From: JACRIM01 sp038042195
GTDB taxonomy: Bacteria; Planctomycetota; Phycisphaerae; UBA1845; UTPLA1
Direction of reading: 5' to 3'
DNA: 37,469 bases
NCBI GenBank assembly: GCA_038042195.1
Contig: JBBTET010000028.1
Coordinates: 1 to 37,469 of the forward strand
The position numbers and the translations under genes are program-made. Below the pieces are notes generated by a model. The model did no database searches. It saw only the letters and a list, made by a program, of their open reading frames with translations, and was not told the origin of the DNA. Numbering within the stretch: position 1 is the stretch's first letter; every line of letters begins with the position of its first letter. Positions 15,077 through 22,393 of this stretch are shown here, piece by piece.

Positions 15077-15859
15077 ACCGCGTGATGGGATCGGAATGCC
15101 CAGTCGCCCCATCACCATTTTCAAATCCGCCCAGGCCTTGCCCTTTTCGCCGGGGCTGCGAAGCAGGTAGGCCGGGTGAAACGTGGGCATGACTGGGATC
15201 GGGTCGCCGATGGTCTCCGAGCCGCTGGGGTAGAAGTTGTGCCACCGGCTGCGCAGTCGGCCGATGCCTTCGCGCGTGTTGAGAATCGTCTGCACGGCCG
15301 GCGCGCCGAGGGCGATGATGACTTGCGGTTGGATGATCTCGATCTGTCGCACGAGGTAGCCCTTGCACGCGATAATCTCATCGATGGCCGGCGTGCGGTT
15401 GTTCGGCGGACGGCATTTGATGACGTTACAGATGTAGATGTCCTCGCGCTTCAGGCCCATGCCTTTCTGAATCATGTCGGTCAGGAGTTGCCCGGCTCGA
15501 CCGACGAATGGTTCGCCCGATGCGTCTTCATCCGCGCCGGGGGCCTCGCCGATGAACATGATCCGGGCGGTGGGGCTGCCCACGCCGAAGACGGTTTTCG
15601 TGCGCGTGGTGTGCAGGCCGCAGTGAGTGCAGCCTTTGACTTCGTTGTCGTCGATGACGCGGAGAGCCACGTTTCGCTGCTCCACCTCTTCGGGGGCGAG
15701 CGGCGGCCGTTCGAGAAGATCGGCCACGACATCGTTCTGCACGTCGGCGGTGGCTCGCGGTGCCCGGGGAGCGGGGGCTTTCAACGGCAAGGCGCGGGCA
15801 CCGAGAATGGCGTCTGCCTCAAAGCGGTTGCGCAGGGCCGTGGCGAGGTCGTTGGACAT
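15071..15859 (-). CDS. Family 4 (Fe-S) uracil-DNA glycosylase
   Basis: This enzyme removes uracil from DNA to start base-excision repair. From the ATG at 15859 the protein is 262 residues. Motif A is GEAPGADEDASGEPFVGRAG at 104-123, and the second active-site motif HPAYLL begins at His228. Four cysteines placed as in the family's 4Fe-4S ligands are present: Cys77 and Cys80 (CTHC), Cys149 (KCRPPNNRTP) and Cys165. Residues 20-70 form an Ala/Pro-rich linker absent from short archaeal members. The frame is open up to 16063, but that extension overlaps the phhA promoter region and has no family similarity, so the inner ATG is preferred. Divergent from phhA, convergent with the PIN toxin. Confidence 0.93.
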   Translation of the reverse strand: MSNDLATALRNRFEADAILGARALPLKAPAPRAPRATADVQNDVVADLLERPPLAPEEVEQRNVALRVIDDNEVKGCTHCGLHTTRTKTVFGVGSPTARIMFIGEAPGADEDASGEPFVGRAGQLLTDMIQKGMGLKREDIYICNVIKCRPPNNRTPAIDEIIACKGYLVRQIEIIQPQVIIALGAPAVQTILNTREGIGRLRSRWHNFYPSGSETIGDPIPVMPTFHPAYLLRSPGEKGKAWADLKMVMGRLGIPIPSRGS

Positions 15860-16052
15860 GCTGACATGATACGGCGCAATGATGGTCGTGAAAGCCTGCC
15901 GGTGTCCCCGAAGCGTGGGGAAGGTCAGGGCGAGCCGGCCGCCCTTGAAATTGTTTCGAAAGGTCAGGAGTGGGTAGCTCCTCCAATCCCTCGTGTTGCC
16001 CCATGCCCGCGCCACAACGGGCAATAATGAATGCTGATTTATTCCATTCGGA

Positions 16053-16081
16053 TTGATTCGCATGGCCGAATCTGATATACT
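16053..16081 (+). promoter_or_regulatory. Promoter of the phhA leader, with a dyad in the spacer
   Basis: TTGATT (16053-16058), a spacer of exactly 17 bp and TATACT (16076-16081) make a near-consensus sigma70-type promoter. A perfect inverted repeat GATTCG-catggc-CGAATC (16055-16060/16067-16072) overlaps the -35 and fills the spacer, a good position for a repressor. The predicted transcript start, about 16087-16090, is only 4-7 nt before the leader ATG. Confidence 0.75.
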
Positions 16082-16093
16082 TGCTCACGAGTC

Positions 16094-16156
16094 ATGTACC
16101 TGTCGCGCTACTATTACCAAGGCTATTACTACACTGGCGGGCCTCCCGTCTGGTGA
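16094..16156 (+). CDS. Tyr-rich leader peptide of phhA (attenuator peptide)
   Basis: The ORF ATG 16094 to TGA 16156 encodes 20 residues, MYLSRYYYQGYYYTGGPPVW, with seven tyrosines: codon 2 and two uninterrupted triplets (codons 6-8 at 16109-16117 and 11-13 at 16124-16132). A run of the regulated amino acid directly before a terminator is the hallmark of a ribosome-stalling attenuator peptide (compare the Phe-rich pheA leader of enterobacteria). The downstream gene makes tyrosine from phenylalanine. Only a weak ACGAG precedes the ATG and the predicted 5' UTR is a few bases, so translation may be close to leaderless. Not detectable by homology; the call is from composition, position and RNA structure. 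Confidence 0.8.
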   Translation: MYLSRYYYQGYYYTGGPPVW

Positions 16157-16192
16157 TGCCTCGGTCATGTGCATACCAGTCTGAAGCCCGCC
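16136..16192 (+). promoter_or_regulatory. Antiterminator pairing of the phhA attenuator
   Basis: GGCGGGC at 16136-16142, inside the leader ORF just past the Tyr codons, is identical to the terminator's 3' arm and can pair with the 5' arm GCCCGCC (16186-16192). Competing partners exist: GGCGGG can fold back on CCCGTC (16145-16150), giving the classical 1:2 protector. A bulged hairpin CTGGT-g-ATGC/GCATACCAG (16150-16159/16171-16179) nests inside the antiterminator. Regions 1-4 of a standard attenuator are thus all identifiable. Confidence 0.7.
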
Positions 16193-16211
16193 CAAGTCGG
16201 CGGGCTTTTTT
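16184..16211 (+). terminator. Intrinsic terminator (attenuator) before phhA
   Basis: AAGCCCGCC (16184-16192) pairs perfectly with GGCGGGCTT (16199-16207) around a 6-nt loop CAAGTC and runs into six T's (16206-16211). It lies 27 bp after the leader stop codon and 36 bp before the phhA ATG, so any transcript from the visible promoter must pass it to reach the gene. Confidence 0.93.
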
Positions 16212-16247
16212 ATTGCGCAAAAACATGGAGTCGGAAAGGAACAAATC

Positions 16248-17018
16248 ATGCAATTGGAGAAACTTTTCATTACCCAACGGCCCGAGACCTATGGCGATGA
16301 ACAGCATAAGGTTTGGGAAGCCCTCTGCAGGCGGCAGGAGGCGGCGCTCAAGAACGCGGCGTGCCGACAGTTCTACGAAGGCCTGACCCGCATCGGCTTG
16401 GATTTCGCCCGCGTTCCCCGCCTCGACGATATCAACGAGCGAATCGCACCAATCACCGGGTGGCAGGCCCAGGCCGTGCCGGGATACATCGATTCACGGT
16501 ACTTCTTCCAATGCCTTGGTCGGCGGGTCTATCCCACGACGATCTCATTGCGCAGCGCCGACTCGATGGACTACGTCGAAGAGCCGGACATCTTCCACGA
16601 TGTCTTCGGCCACGTGGCCCTCATGGCCGACCCGGTCTACGGCGACTTAATGCGAACATTCGGCACGATTCACGAGGTGATTAACACGGATCAGGACGTG
16701 CTTGAGTTGACTCGACTGTTCTGGTTCACGGTTGAGTTCGGGCTGATCGACGAAGCCGGACAGACGCGGCTCTTGGGTTCGGGCCTCCTGTCGTCGCCGG
16801 GCGAAGCCGCCCATTGCCTGTCGGACCGTGTGAAGCGCAAACCATTCCGCCTGGCAGAGGTGATCGCACAGCCCTTCCGGATCGACGTGTTTCAGGATGT
16901 GCTCTTCATCACCGAGTCGCTGGAACAGCTCATCGAGGCGGCCCGCGTTCTGATTTACCAGATCAGGGAGCGCAATTCAATCCGCTGGCCGAAAAAGAAG
17001 GCGATTTCGGCGGCATAA
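16248..17018 (+). CDS. phhA: Phenylalanine 4-monooxygenase
   Basis: This 256-residue protein is a bacterial aromatic amino acid hydroxylase that converts phenylalanine to tyrosine with O2 and a reduced pterin. The non-haem iron ligands are His117 and His122 in EPDIFHDVFGHVALM and Glu163 in FWFTVEFGL. The surrounding LGRRVYPTTISLRSADSMDY and LLSSPGEAAHCLSD segments are diagnostic for the Phe-specific family. Length matches the single-domain bacterial form, without an ACT regulatory domain. AAGGA seven bases before the ATG is a clear ribosome binding site. In most studied bacteria phhA is catabolic; here a Tyr-codon leader and terminator directly upstream suggest that tyrosine shortage switches it on, that is, a biosynthetic role. 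No pterin dehydratase gene is adjacent. Confidence 0.96.
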   Translation: MQLEKLFITQRPETYGDEQHKVWEALCRRQEAALKNAACRQFYEGLTRIGLDFARVPRLDDINERIAPITGWQAQAVPGYIDSRYFFQCLGRRVYPTTISLRSADSMDYVEEPDIFHDVFGHVALMADPVYGDLMRTFGTIHEVINTDQDVLELTRLFWFTVEFGLIDEAGQTRLLGSGLLSSPGEAAHCLSDRVKRKPFRLAEVIAQPFRIDVFQDVLFITESLEQLIEAARVLIYQIRERNSIRWPKKKAISAA

Positions 17019-17096
17019 AAGACAACACGCGAATGGCGCGCTCTTCGCAATTGTCATTTCGCAACGCGATATGCGGCACGCCCCGCGAAGCGAGAG

Positions 17097-18479
17097 TCAG
17101 TTTGCCCGCGCCCGATCCATCCGCGTCGTCACCGTGTTGAAAATCAACAGCGCGACAAACGCCGTGACGCCGATGGCAGCGAAGACGTACCAGATGTAAT
17201 GGGCCTGCGCGTAGGCGGCGGGCATGGGGCCGTGGCCGGCGATCGCGGCCTGCCAAAGGGCATGTTGCGCGGGATCGGTCGTGGCGAGCTTGGCCGGGTC
17301 GGGGCAGTAGGCATCGAGCAGGAAGCCGCTCACGAAGAAACCGATGAACCACGAGATGCTGGTCGGCAGATTCTGGAACCCCATGTACATCCCCTCCTGT
17401 CCCAGCGGCGCCTGGCGACTCGCATACTCCATGAACTTCGGCGACAGGAAGCACTCGGCGAAGCCTTGCAGCGCAATGCCGAGGATCACCATCACGGTCA
17501 CGGGATGCAGCGACAACATGCCCAGCACATGGATCGAGTCACCGTAGGATTTCTGCAACAACGGACTAAGCGCCGTGGCCAGGGCCGACATCGGAATGAT
17601 CATCAGGGCCAGCGCGATCGAACGCTCCGGCTTCATGTGCCGCACGAGGTGCGTGATCGGCACGACGCATAACACAACGACGAACGGATTGATGTTCGCC
17701 AACCATTCCGGCTTCGCCCCTTCACCAACGAGTCGAAGAATATACTTGGGCATCGAGGCGTAGAGCTGCCCCTGAATCAGCCAGAAGCCGGCGACGATGA
17801 GAATGAGACACATGAAGCGGAGATTGCCGAGCACATGGAGAAAATCAGCAAGCACGTCGGAGAATCGCCGCCCCGTGCCGCGCGTGTCCGGGCTTTGATA
17901 CGCTACTGCCACGAGCACCAGCGCGCACAGAGCCATGCTTGATGAGTAATAGTTGATGTATTCCAAACCGAGCCGTTCGCGCAAAGGAGCGGCCGCAGTC
18001 TTGCCTAGAAACGCGCCGATGTTGACCATGAAATAGAAGATGGAGAACGCCCTTGCTCGATGGGCGGCATCCGAGACCTTGGCCGCCGTGCCGAGGATGA
18101 CCGGCTTCACGATGGCCCCGCCCGCCATGATGAGAACGAGCGCCGCCAGCGCGGTCCACTTGAGTTGAAATGCGCCGAGCAGCGCATAGCCAATCATGAG
18201 CAGGAAGAATGCGAGGATGAGCGACGGTCGAAAGCCGATCTTGTCAGCCAGCGTCCCCATGAAGATCGGCAGCAAGTAAAGGCCTCCGGAGAAGAACGCG
18301 CCGACGATGCCCGCCTGCACGTCTGAAAAGCCCACGCGATTCGTGAGATAGAGCGACAGCGCGATGAACATCCCGTAAAACGCGGCGCGCTCAAACAACT
18401 CCGCCACGTTCGCATACCAAAACGTCGCCGGGAATCGCCAAGTCAGTTTCGTCGCAGTCGCACCGGGCGCGTGATTCAT
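17097..18479 (-). CDS. MFS transporter, POT/PTR peptide-transporter-like
   Basis: This 460-residue protein has 12 or more hydrophobic segments and belongs to the major facilitator superfamily. The N-terminal motif ELFERAAFYGMF corresponds to the ExxERxxYYG proton-coupling motif of POT (proton-dependent oligopeptide) transporters, with AFYG instead of YYG. GTLADKIGFRPSL is the loop 2-3 MFS motif. FAECFLSPKFMEYASRQAPL and EGMYMGFQNLPTSISWF in the second half are also POT-like. Expected substrates are di- and tripeptides, but divergence in the first motif leaves this open. It is convergent with phhA (78 bp gap) and divergent from the DUF1015 gene. GAGAG precedes the ATG at 18479. Confidence 0.87.
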   Translation of the reverse strand: MNHAPGATATKLTWRFPATFWYANVAELFERAAFYGMFIALSLYLTNRVGFSDVQAGIVGAFFSGGLYLLPIFMGTLADKIGFRPSLILAFFLLMIGYALLGAFQLKWTALAALVLIMAGGAIVKPVILGTAAKVSDAAHRARAFSIFYFMVNIGAFLGKTAAAPLRERLGLEYINYYSSSMALCALVLVAVAYQSPDTRGTGRRFSDVLADFLHVLGNLRFMCLILIVAGFWLIQGQLYASMPKYILRLVGEGAKPEWLANINPFVVVLCVVPITHLVRHMKPERSIALALMIIPMSALATALSPLLQKSYGDSIHVLGMLSLHPVTVMVILGIALQGFAECFLSPKFMEYASRQAPLGQEGMYMGFQNLPTSISWFIGFFVSGFLLDAYCPDPAKLATTDPAQHALWQAAIAGHGPMPAAYAQAHYIWYVFAAIGVTAFVALLIFNTVTTRMDRARAN

Positions 18480-18590
18480 GTGTCACTCTCTCTGTATCAC
18501 GGCGATTCCCTCGCTGGACATCCCACCGCGCGGGCCGCATCATATTCCCCAACGACCAAGATCGAAATCAGCTCCGAAAGAAACTTCCGC

Positions 18591-19880
18591 ATGGCACGCA
18601 TTGAACCCTTTGCCGCGATTCGCTACACCAACGCCGAGGTCAGTCACCTCATCGCCCCGCCCTACGACATCCTCAGCGAGGCCGACAAGCAAATCCTCCT
18701 CGCCAAGGACGATCACAACATCGTCGCCGTCGATCTGCCGCACGTACCGCCGAAGTCCGCCGGCCCCGATGAGGTCTACGACCAGGCCGCCGGCGAGCTG
18801 ACCAGTTGGCTCGACATCCGCGCCATCGCCCGCGACCCGACCCCGGCCCTTTACGTCTATCACCAAACGTACAAGTTCGGTACCAAGACGCTCACGCGCA
18901 AAAAGTTCTTCGCCCGGCTGCGGCTCTCACCGTTCGGCGAGGGCAGCGTCTTCGCCCACGAGCAGACCTTCGGCGGCCCCAAGGAAGATCGGCTCAAGCT
19001 CACGCTCGCCACGCGATGCCACCTCAGCCCGATCTTCGGCCTCTATCCCGACCCAGGCAATGAAGTCGCCACGTTGTTCGATGATGCTATTGCGCGCGAC
19101 CCGGATCAGTTGGGCATGTTGGAAGGCGTGCAGAACAAGCTGTGGGTCGTCACGGATGAGGACGTGATCGCCGCCGTGAAAGGCAAGCTCGCCGACCGAC
19201 CCATCTTCATCGCCGACGGCCATCATCGCTATTCGACGGCCTTGATGTATCACCAAAAGGAGATGGAGCAACTCGTCCGCGTGCCGGAGGAGCATCCGGT
19301 GAATTACGTGCTCGCTGTACTGTGCGGGATGGAAGACCCCGGCGCGGTGATCCAGCCGTACTTCCGCAGCATGGTCGATGTGCCCGGCCTGACCACGGAG
19401 GCGCTAAAGACCGCCCTCAACGACGTCTTCACCTGGACGCCGATCAACAAACCGGCCAGCGCGGAGGAATTGGCACGCCGACTCGCCGCCGTCGGCCCTC
19501 AGGCCTTCGCCCTGTACTTCGCAACGGAGAACGTCTGTGCGGTGATTTCGCCGACCGACTCCGATCTGCTCGCCAAGTACGAGCCAAAGCGAAAGCCGAC
19601 CTGGCGCGGCCTCGCGTACGCCATCTTCCATCGCTACATCCTCGATGAAGTCGTGCAGCCCACCTTCTGCGGCGGCAACGCACCGACGCTGCACTATCAC
19701 AAGAATATGCAGGAATCCATCGCTGACGCCATGGAGACCGGCGGCGTGGCCGTGCTGATGCCGTCGGTAACGATGAGCCAGTTGCGCGACATCTGCCTCG
19801 CCGGGGAATTGATGCCGCAGAAGTCGACCTACTTCTTCCCCAAGCTGGCGACGGGGCTGGTCATTAATCCACTCTATTGA
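18591..19880 (+). CDS. DUF1015 family protein
   Basis: This 429-residue protein matches DUF1015 throughout: MARIEPFAAIRYTNAEVSHL, the APPYDILS motif near 23-30, the LYVYHQTY strand, and the central FIADGHHRYSTAL motif near residues 204-216. From the literature, the related archaeal SerK is an ADP/ATP-dependent free-serine kinase, so a small-molecule kinase role is possible, but bacterial DUF1015 proteins are not characterised well enough to assert it. The ATG at 18591 aligns with the family start; the frame is open further upstream into the divergent promoter region. It is followed by a large inverted-repeat element at 19901-19970. Confidence 0.9.
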   Translation: MARIEPFAAIRYTNAEVSHLIAPPYDILSEADKQILLAKDDHNIVAVDLPHVPPKSAGPDEVYDQAAGELTSWLDIRAIARDPTPALYVYHQTYKFGTKTLTRKKFFARLRLSPFGEGSVFAHEQTFGGPKEDRLKLTLATRCHLSPIFGLYPDPGNEVATLFDDAIARDPDQLGMLEGVQNKLWVVTDEDVIAAVKGKLADRPIFIADGHHRYSTALMYHQKEMEQLVRVPEEHPVNYVLAVLCGMEDPGAVIQPYFRSMVDVPGLTTEALKTALNDVFTWTPINKPASAEELARRLAAVGPQAFALYFATENVCAVISPTDSDLLAKYEPKRKPTWRGLAYAIFHRYILDEVVQPTFCGGNAPTLHYHKNMQESIADAMETGGVAVLMPSVTMSQLRDICLAGELMPQKSTYFFPKLATGLVINPLY

Positions 19881-19900
19881 ACCCATCAGTGGTCGCGCAT

Positions 19901-19970
19901 TTCGGAGCACCGCATCCCAACTCGGACTTTGAAGTGTCCGAATAGCTGTTCCACCGTGGGATGCTCCGAA
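19901..19970. repeat. Long bulged inverted repeat with inner hairpin
   Basis: TTCGGAG plus CATCCCA (19901-19907 and 19913-19919, separated by a 5-nt bulge) pair perfectly with TGGGATG-CTCCGAA (19957-19970), a 14 bp stem. Inside is a 6 bp hairpin TCGGAC/GTCCGA (from 19923 to 19942). It begins 20 bp after the DUF1015 stop. There is no T-tract. It may be a 3' UTR structure, a terminator for either strand or a small palindromic insertion element. Confidence 0.65.
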
Positions 19971-20199
19971 AACGCGGCCGGCGCAGTCTGTTATCACACC
20001 GAAAAAACTCGCCGCTCACTTGCCTCTGCGCGTTCGCGTAATAGAGTTGATTAGCTCGTCTTTCATGGGGCATGAAAGGCACTTGGGGGTATCGGACGGT
20101 TCGGCGCTTCGCGACAGTCGCATGATCGGCGCACGCCGATCGTAGCGGCATCGCTCCTCGCAACTGTCCGGCAATACGATTCAAAAGGGGGAAGAAATT
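19971..20199 (+). other. Structured 5' region of the XDD4 gene
   Basis: This remainder of a 319-base gene-free stretch contains two further stem-loops on the side of the XDD4 gene. One is CTTTCATG-ggg-CATGAAAG (20060-20067/20071-20078). The other is GATCGGC-gcac-GCCGATC (about 20125-20142) enclosed by an outer pairing GACAGT/ACTGTC. GGGGGAAG immediately before the ATG at 20200 is the ribosome binding site. I find no -24/-12 (RpoN) promoter. Confidence 0.5.
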
Positions 20200-20931
20200 A
20201 TGCTGTTCCGATCAATCTCTACCTGCACATTGGCCTTGATCCTCTGCGCTACGCCGATTCAGTCAACGTCGGCCGCGCCGATCACCTTCAGCGCCTCATC
20301 TGGTAACCTAGCGGCGTCCGCCACATTCGAGGTCGTCGGTGGTAATCTCCAGGTGACCTTGACCAATTCATCGTTGTTCGACGTCCTCGTGCCGGCGGAC
20401 GTGCTGACAGGCATGTTCTTTGATGTGAATGGCGCTGCGCCGGTTCTTACGCCGGTCAGTGCCATCCTCGGGCTTGGCTCCAGCGCGGTCTTCGGCGTCA
20501 CTGATCTAGGTGGCGTGGTGGGTGGCGAGTGGGCCTACGGAGCGTCGCTGGCCGGTGCGCCCCACGGAGCCACGCGCGGCATCAGTTCCTCGGGGCTGGG
20601 ACTCTTCAGCGGCCCCAATTTTCCGGGATCGAATCTTCAGGGACCGGCAGGCGTGGATGGTATGCAGTACGGCATCCTTTCAGCGGGAGACAACATCGCG
20701 ACCGGCAATGCGGCCGTCACCGGCTCGAACGCATTCGTCAAAAACGCCGTGGTCTTCCTGCTGTCGGGCATCGATGGAAACTTCGATCCCTCAGCGGTTA
20801 TTGGAAACGTTTCATTCCAATACGGCACGGCACTGACTGAGCCAAACATTCCTGAGCCGGCAACCATGACCATGCTGGCGATGAGCGCATTCGCCTGCCT
20901 GCGAAATCGTGGGCGACACGCGCGACGGTAA
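20200..20931 (+). CDS. XDD4-type PEP-CTERM surface protein (exosortase substrate)
   Basis: This 243-residue secreted protein has a signal peptide (MLFRSISTCTLALILCATPI, cleaved near STSAA) and a C-terminal PEP-CTERM sorting tail: the IPEPATMTML motif, a hydrophobic segment and a basic end RNRGRHARR. Exosortase recognises this tail, removes it and releases or anchors the protein at the cell surface. The body, with SASSGNLAASATFEVVGGNL and VTLTNSSLFDVLVPADVLTG, matches the XDD4 group of exosortase-dependent proteins, which are beta-rich and of unknown function. No exosortase gene is in the window. GGGGGAAG precedes the ATG. It is convergent with the acetyltransferase gene 11 bp away. Confidence 0.88.
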   Translation: MLFRSISTCTLALILCATPIQSTSAAPITFSASSGNLAASATFEVVGGNLQVTLTNSSLFDVLVPADVLTGMFFDVNGAAPVLTPVSAILGLGSSAVFGVTDLGGVVGGEWAYGASLAGAPHGATRGISSSGLGLFSGPNFPGSNLQGPAGVDGMQYGILSAGDNIATGNAAVTGSNAFVKNAVVFLLSGIDGNFDPSAVIGNVSFQYGTALTEPNIPEPATMTMLAMSAFACLRNRGRHARR

Positions 20932-20942
20932 GATCATCGCGC

Positions 20943-21431
20943 TCACTCAGCAAGCTTGTGCATTCCTTCAGCCGAGATGCAAAACGGATGCCACGACGTG
21001 TTGTGCCGCGCGCCGAGGCGCTCGTAGAAGCCCTTGGCCTCAACGTTCCAATCCAGCACCACCCACTCCGCTCGGCCATACCCCCGCTCAACGGTAATCT
21101 CGGCAAGGCGCTTGAACATCGCCCGGCCCACGCCGCGCCCGCGCACCGATGGTCGCACGTAGAGGTCTTCAAGATACAGTCCCGGCTTGCTGAGAAACGT
21201 TGAGTAGTTCTGAAAGAAGAGGGCGTAGCCGACAGGGACCGCATCGACATACGCGAGCAACACGTCGGCGGCCGGGCGCGGGCCGAAGAGCGTGGCCCGC
21301 AGCGTTTCCTCCGTGGCCCGGACTTCCTGCGTCAGTCGCTCGTATTCGGCCAACTCGTGGATCAACGTGAGTATCAGCGGCACGTCGTCGATGGTGGCGG
21401 GGCGAATGTGAATCCCTGTCACTGGCGTCAT
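20943..21431 (-). CDS. GNAT acetyltransferase, spermidine/thialysine (SSAT-like)
   Basis: This 162-residue GNAT protein carries IHIRPATIDDVPLILTLIHE at the N-terminus, the NYSTFLSKPGLYLEDLYVRP segment that is distinctive of the SSAT1/SSAT2 family, and the acetyl-CoA loop RGRGVGRAMFKRLAE. WNVEAKGFYERLGA closes the fold with the catalytic tyrosine. The eukaryotic relatives acetylate polyamines or thialysine; bacterial members likely use small diamines, but this is inference. It is complete and monocistronic-looking, 121 bp downstream of the Bax-inhibitor gene and separated from it by a terminator. Confidence 0.9.
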   Translation of the reverse strand: MTPVTGIHIRPATIDDVPLILTLIHELAEYERLTQEVRATEETLRATLFGPRPAADVLLAYVDAVPVGYALFFQNYSTFLSKPGLYLEDLYVRPSVRGRGVGRAMFKRLAEITVERGYGRAEWVVLDWNVEAKGFYERLGARHNTSWHPFCISAEGMHKLAE

Positions 21432-21490
21432 GGCATTCTCCTGTCGAATGAGCGGCCCATGATATGAATCTTCGTCACCGAGGGCGAGAC

Positions 21491-21530
21491 AAAAAAAGCG
21501 GCACGGCCGATTCTCTCAGCCGCGCCGCTT
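21491..21530 (-). terminator. Intrinsic terminator after the Bax-inhibitor-1 gene
   Basis: On the minus strand, AAGCGGCGCGGC (21530-21519) pairs with GCCGTGCCGCTT (21507-21496), one mismatch, 11-nt loop, and is followed by a run of seven T's (21497-21491). It lies 23 bp past the stop codon at 21553 and ends the minus-strand run of genes. Confidence 0.88.
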
Positions 21531-21552
21531 GTAAAGATCATAGAAGGCGAAC

Positions 21553-22299
21553 CTATCGCCTGCTGGCAGAGAGGATTCGCAGGATATACCAGAACATCAG
21601 GGCGACCGACGCGAAGAGCGACAACGCCGCGCTGACGTAGCGATTCGATGGATAGTGATGAATGATGTTCGACGTGTCATAGAGGATTGACGCCCCGGCC
21701 ACCGCGACCATCGCCGCTGAGAAGAAGGTGCCAAGCGTGAACCCGAAGATGAACGAACACAGGATCGTCACCATGGCGACGACGCCCGCGAACAACAGTA
21801 TGCCGCGCAGGAAGGAAAAGTCCTTTCGCGTGCCCCAGGCCACCAGCGTCAATCCACCGAAGCCCAGAAGTGTCGCCAACGCCGCACTCTGAATTGCGCC
21901 GGGCGCATAATGCTCAGCGATGTAAAGCAGGGGGACGAAGATCAGCGCCTCGGCGACCACGAAACCCGCGAGGGCCAGATATTGCAATGCGAGTGATTCC
22001 GCCGTTTGGGTGACTTTCGTGGCCAACCATGAGACCAACACAAAGCCCCCAAGCACCACGAGCCAGCTGCTCCGACCACCGAGCAGCGCGCCTGCAATCG
22101 ACTCGGCATATCCCGATTGAAAGATCGCCACTTCCAACCCAACGAACGCGAGGATGGCCCCGAGCAGGGTCAGGTAGGTGCGCGTAATGAAAACGCTGCG
22201 ATCCCCAAGCAGCGGAATCGCCGGGGCCGCGGGGACGGCATAAAAGCCATCGGTCTCCAATGCGGAGTTTCGTTCGTTTCGATTCATGGGGTCGTTCAT
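21553..22299 (-). CDS. Bax inhibitor-1 (TMBIM/YccA-like) membrane protein
   Basis: This 248-residue protein has seven predicted membrane segments after a 40-residue cytoplasmic N-terminus. The family hallmarks are visible in the last third: FSFLRGILLFAGVVAMVTIL, then AGASILYDTSNIIHHYPSNR, where the Asp pair region of TMBIM proteins (here ILYDTSNI) forms the proposed pH-gated calcium site, and a final YVSAALSLFASVALMFWYIL helix. Bacterial members (YetJ, YccA) act as pH-sensitive calcium leak channels or as modulators of FtsH. It is the last gene of a minus-strand series, 94 bp after the LOG gene, and has a strong terminator. Confidence 0.9.
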   Translation of the reverse strand: MNDPMNRNERNSALETDGFYAVPAAPAIPLLGDRSVFITRTYLTLLGAILAFVGLEVAIFQSGYAESIAGALLGGRSSWLVVLGGFVLVSWLATKVTQTAESLALQYLALAGFVVAEALIFVPLLYIAEHYAPGAIQSAALATLLGFGGLTLVAWGTRKDFSFLRGILLFAGVVAMVTILCSFIFGFTLGTFFSAAMVAVAGASILYDTSNIIHHYPSNRYVSAALSLFASVALMFWYILRILSASRR

Positions 22300-22393
22300 C
22301 TCATCGGCCTCCGAATGTTGATTCTACGGGCGATCCAGTGCCCGCACGGTCACACATTATATCGGCATTCCGCCAGTCCCGCAGATGGCGTCC

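Noticed and set aside
16156..16386. Alternative ORF through the phhA terminator (ATG overlapping the leader TGA)
   Set aside because: It runs out of frame through the terminator and into phhA; composition is not protein-like. The Tyr-rich frame explains the region better.
20074..20100. Possible RpoN (-24/-12) promoter before the PEP-CTERM gene
   Set aside because: A GGCAC is present but no GC element lies at the required distance, so the match fails.
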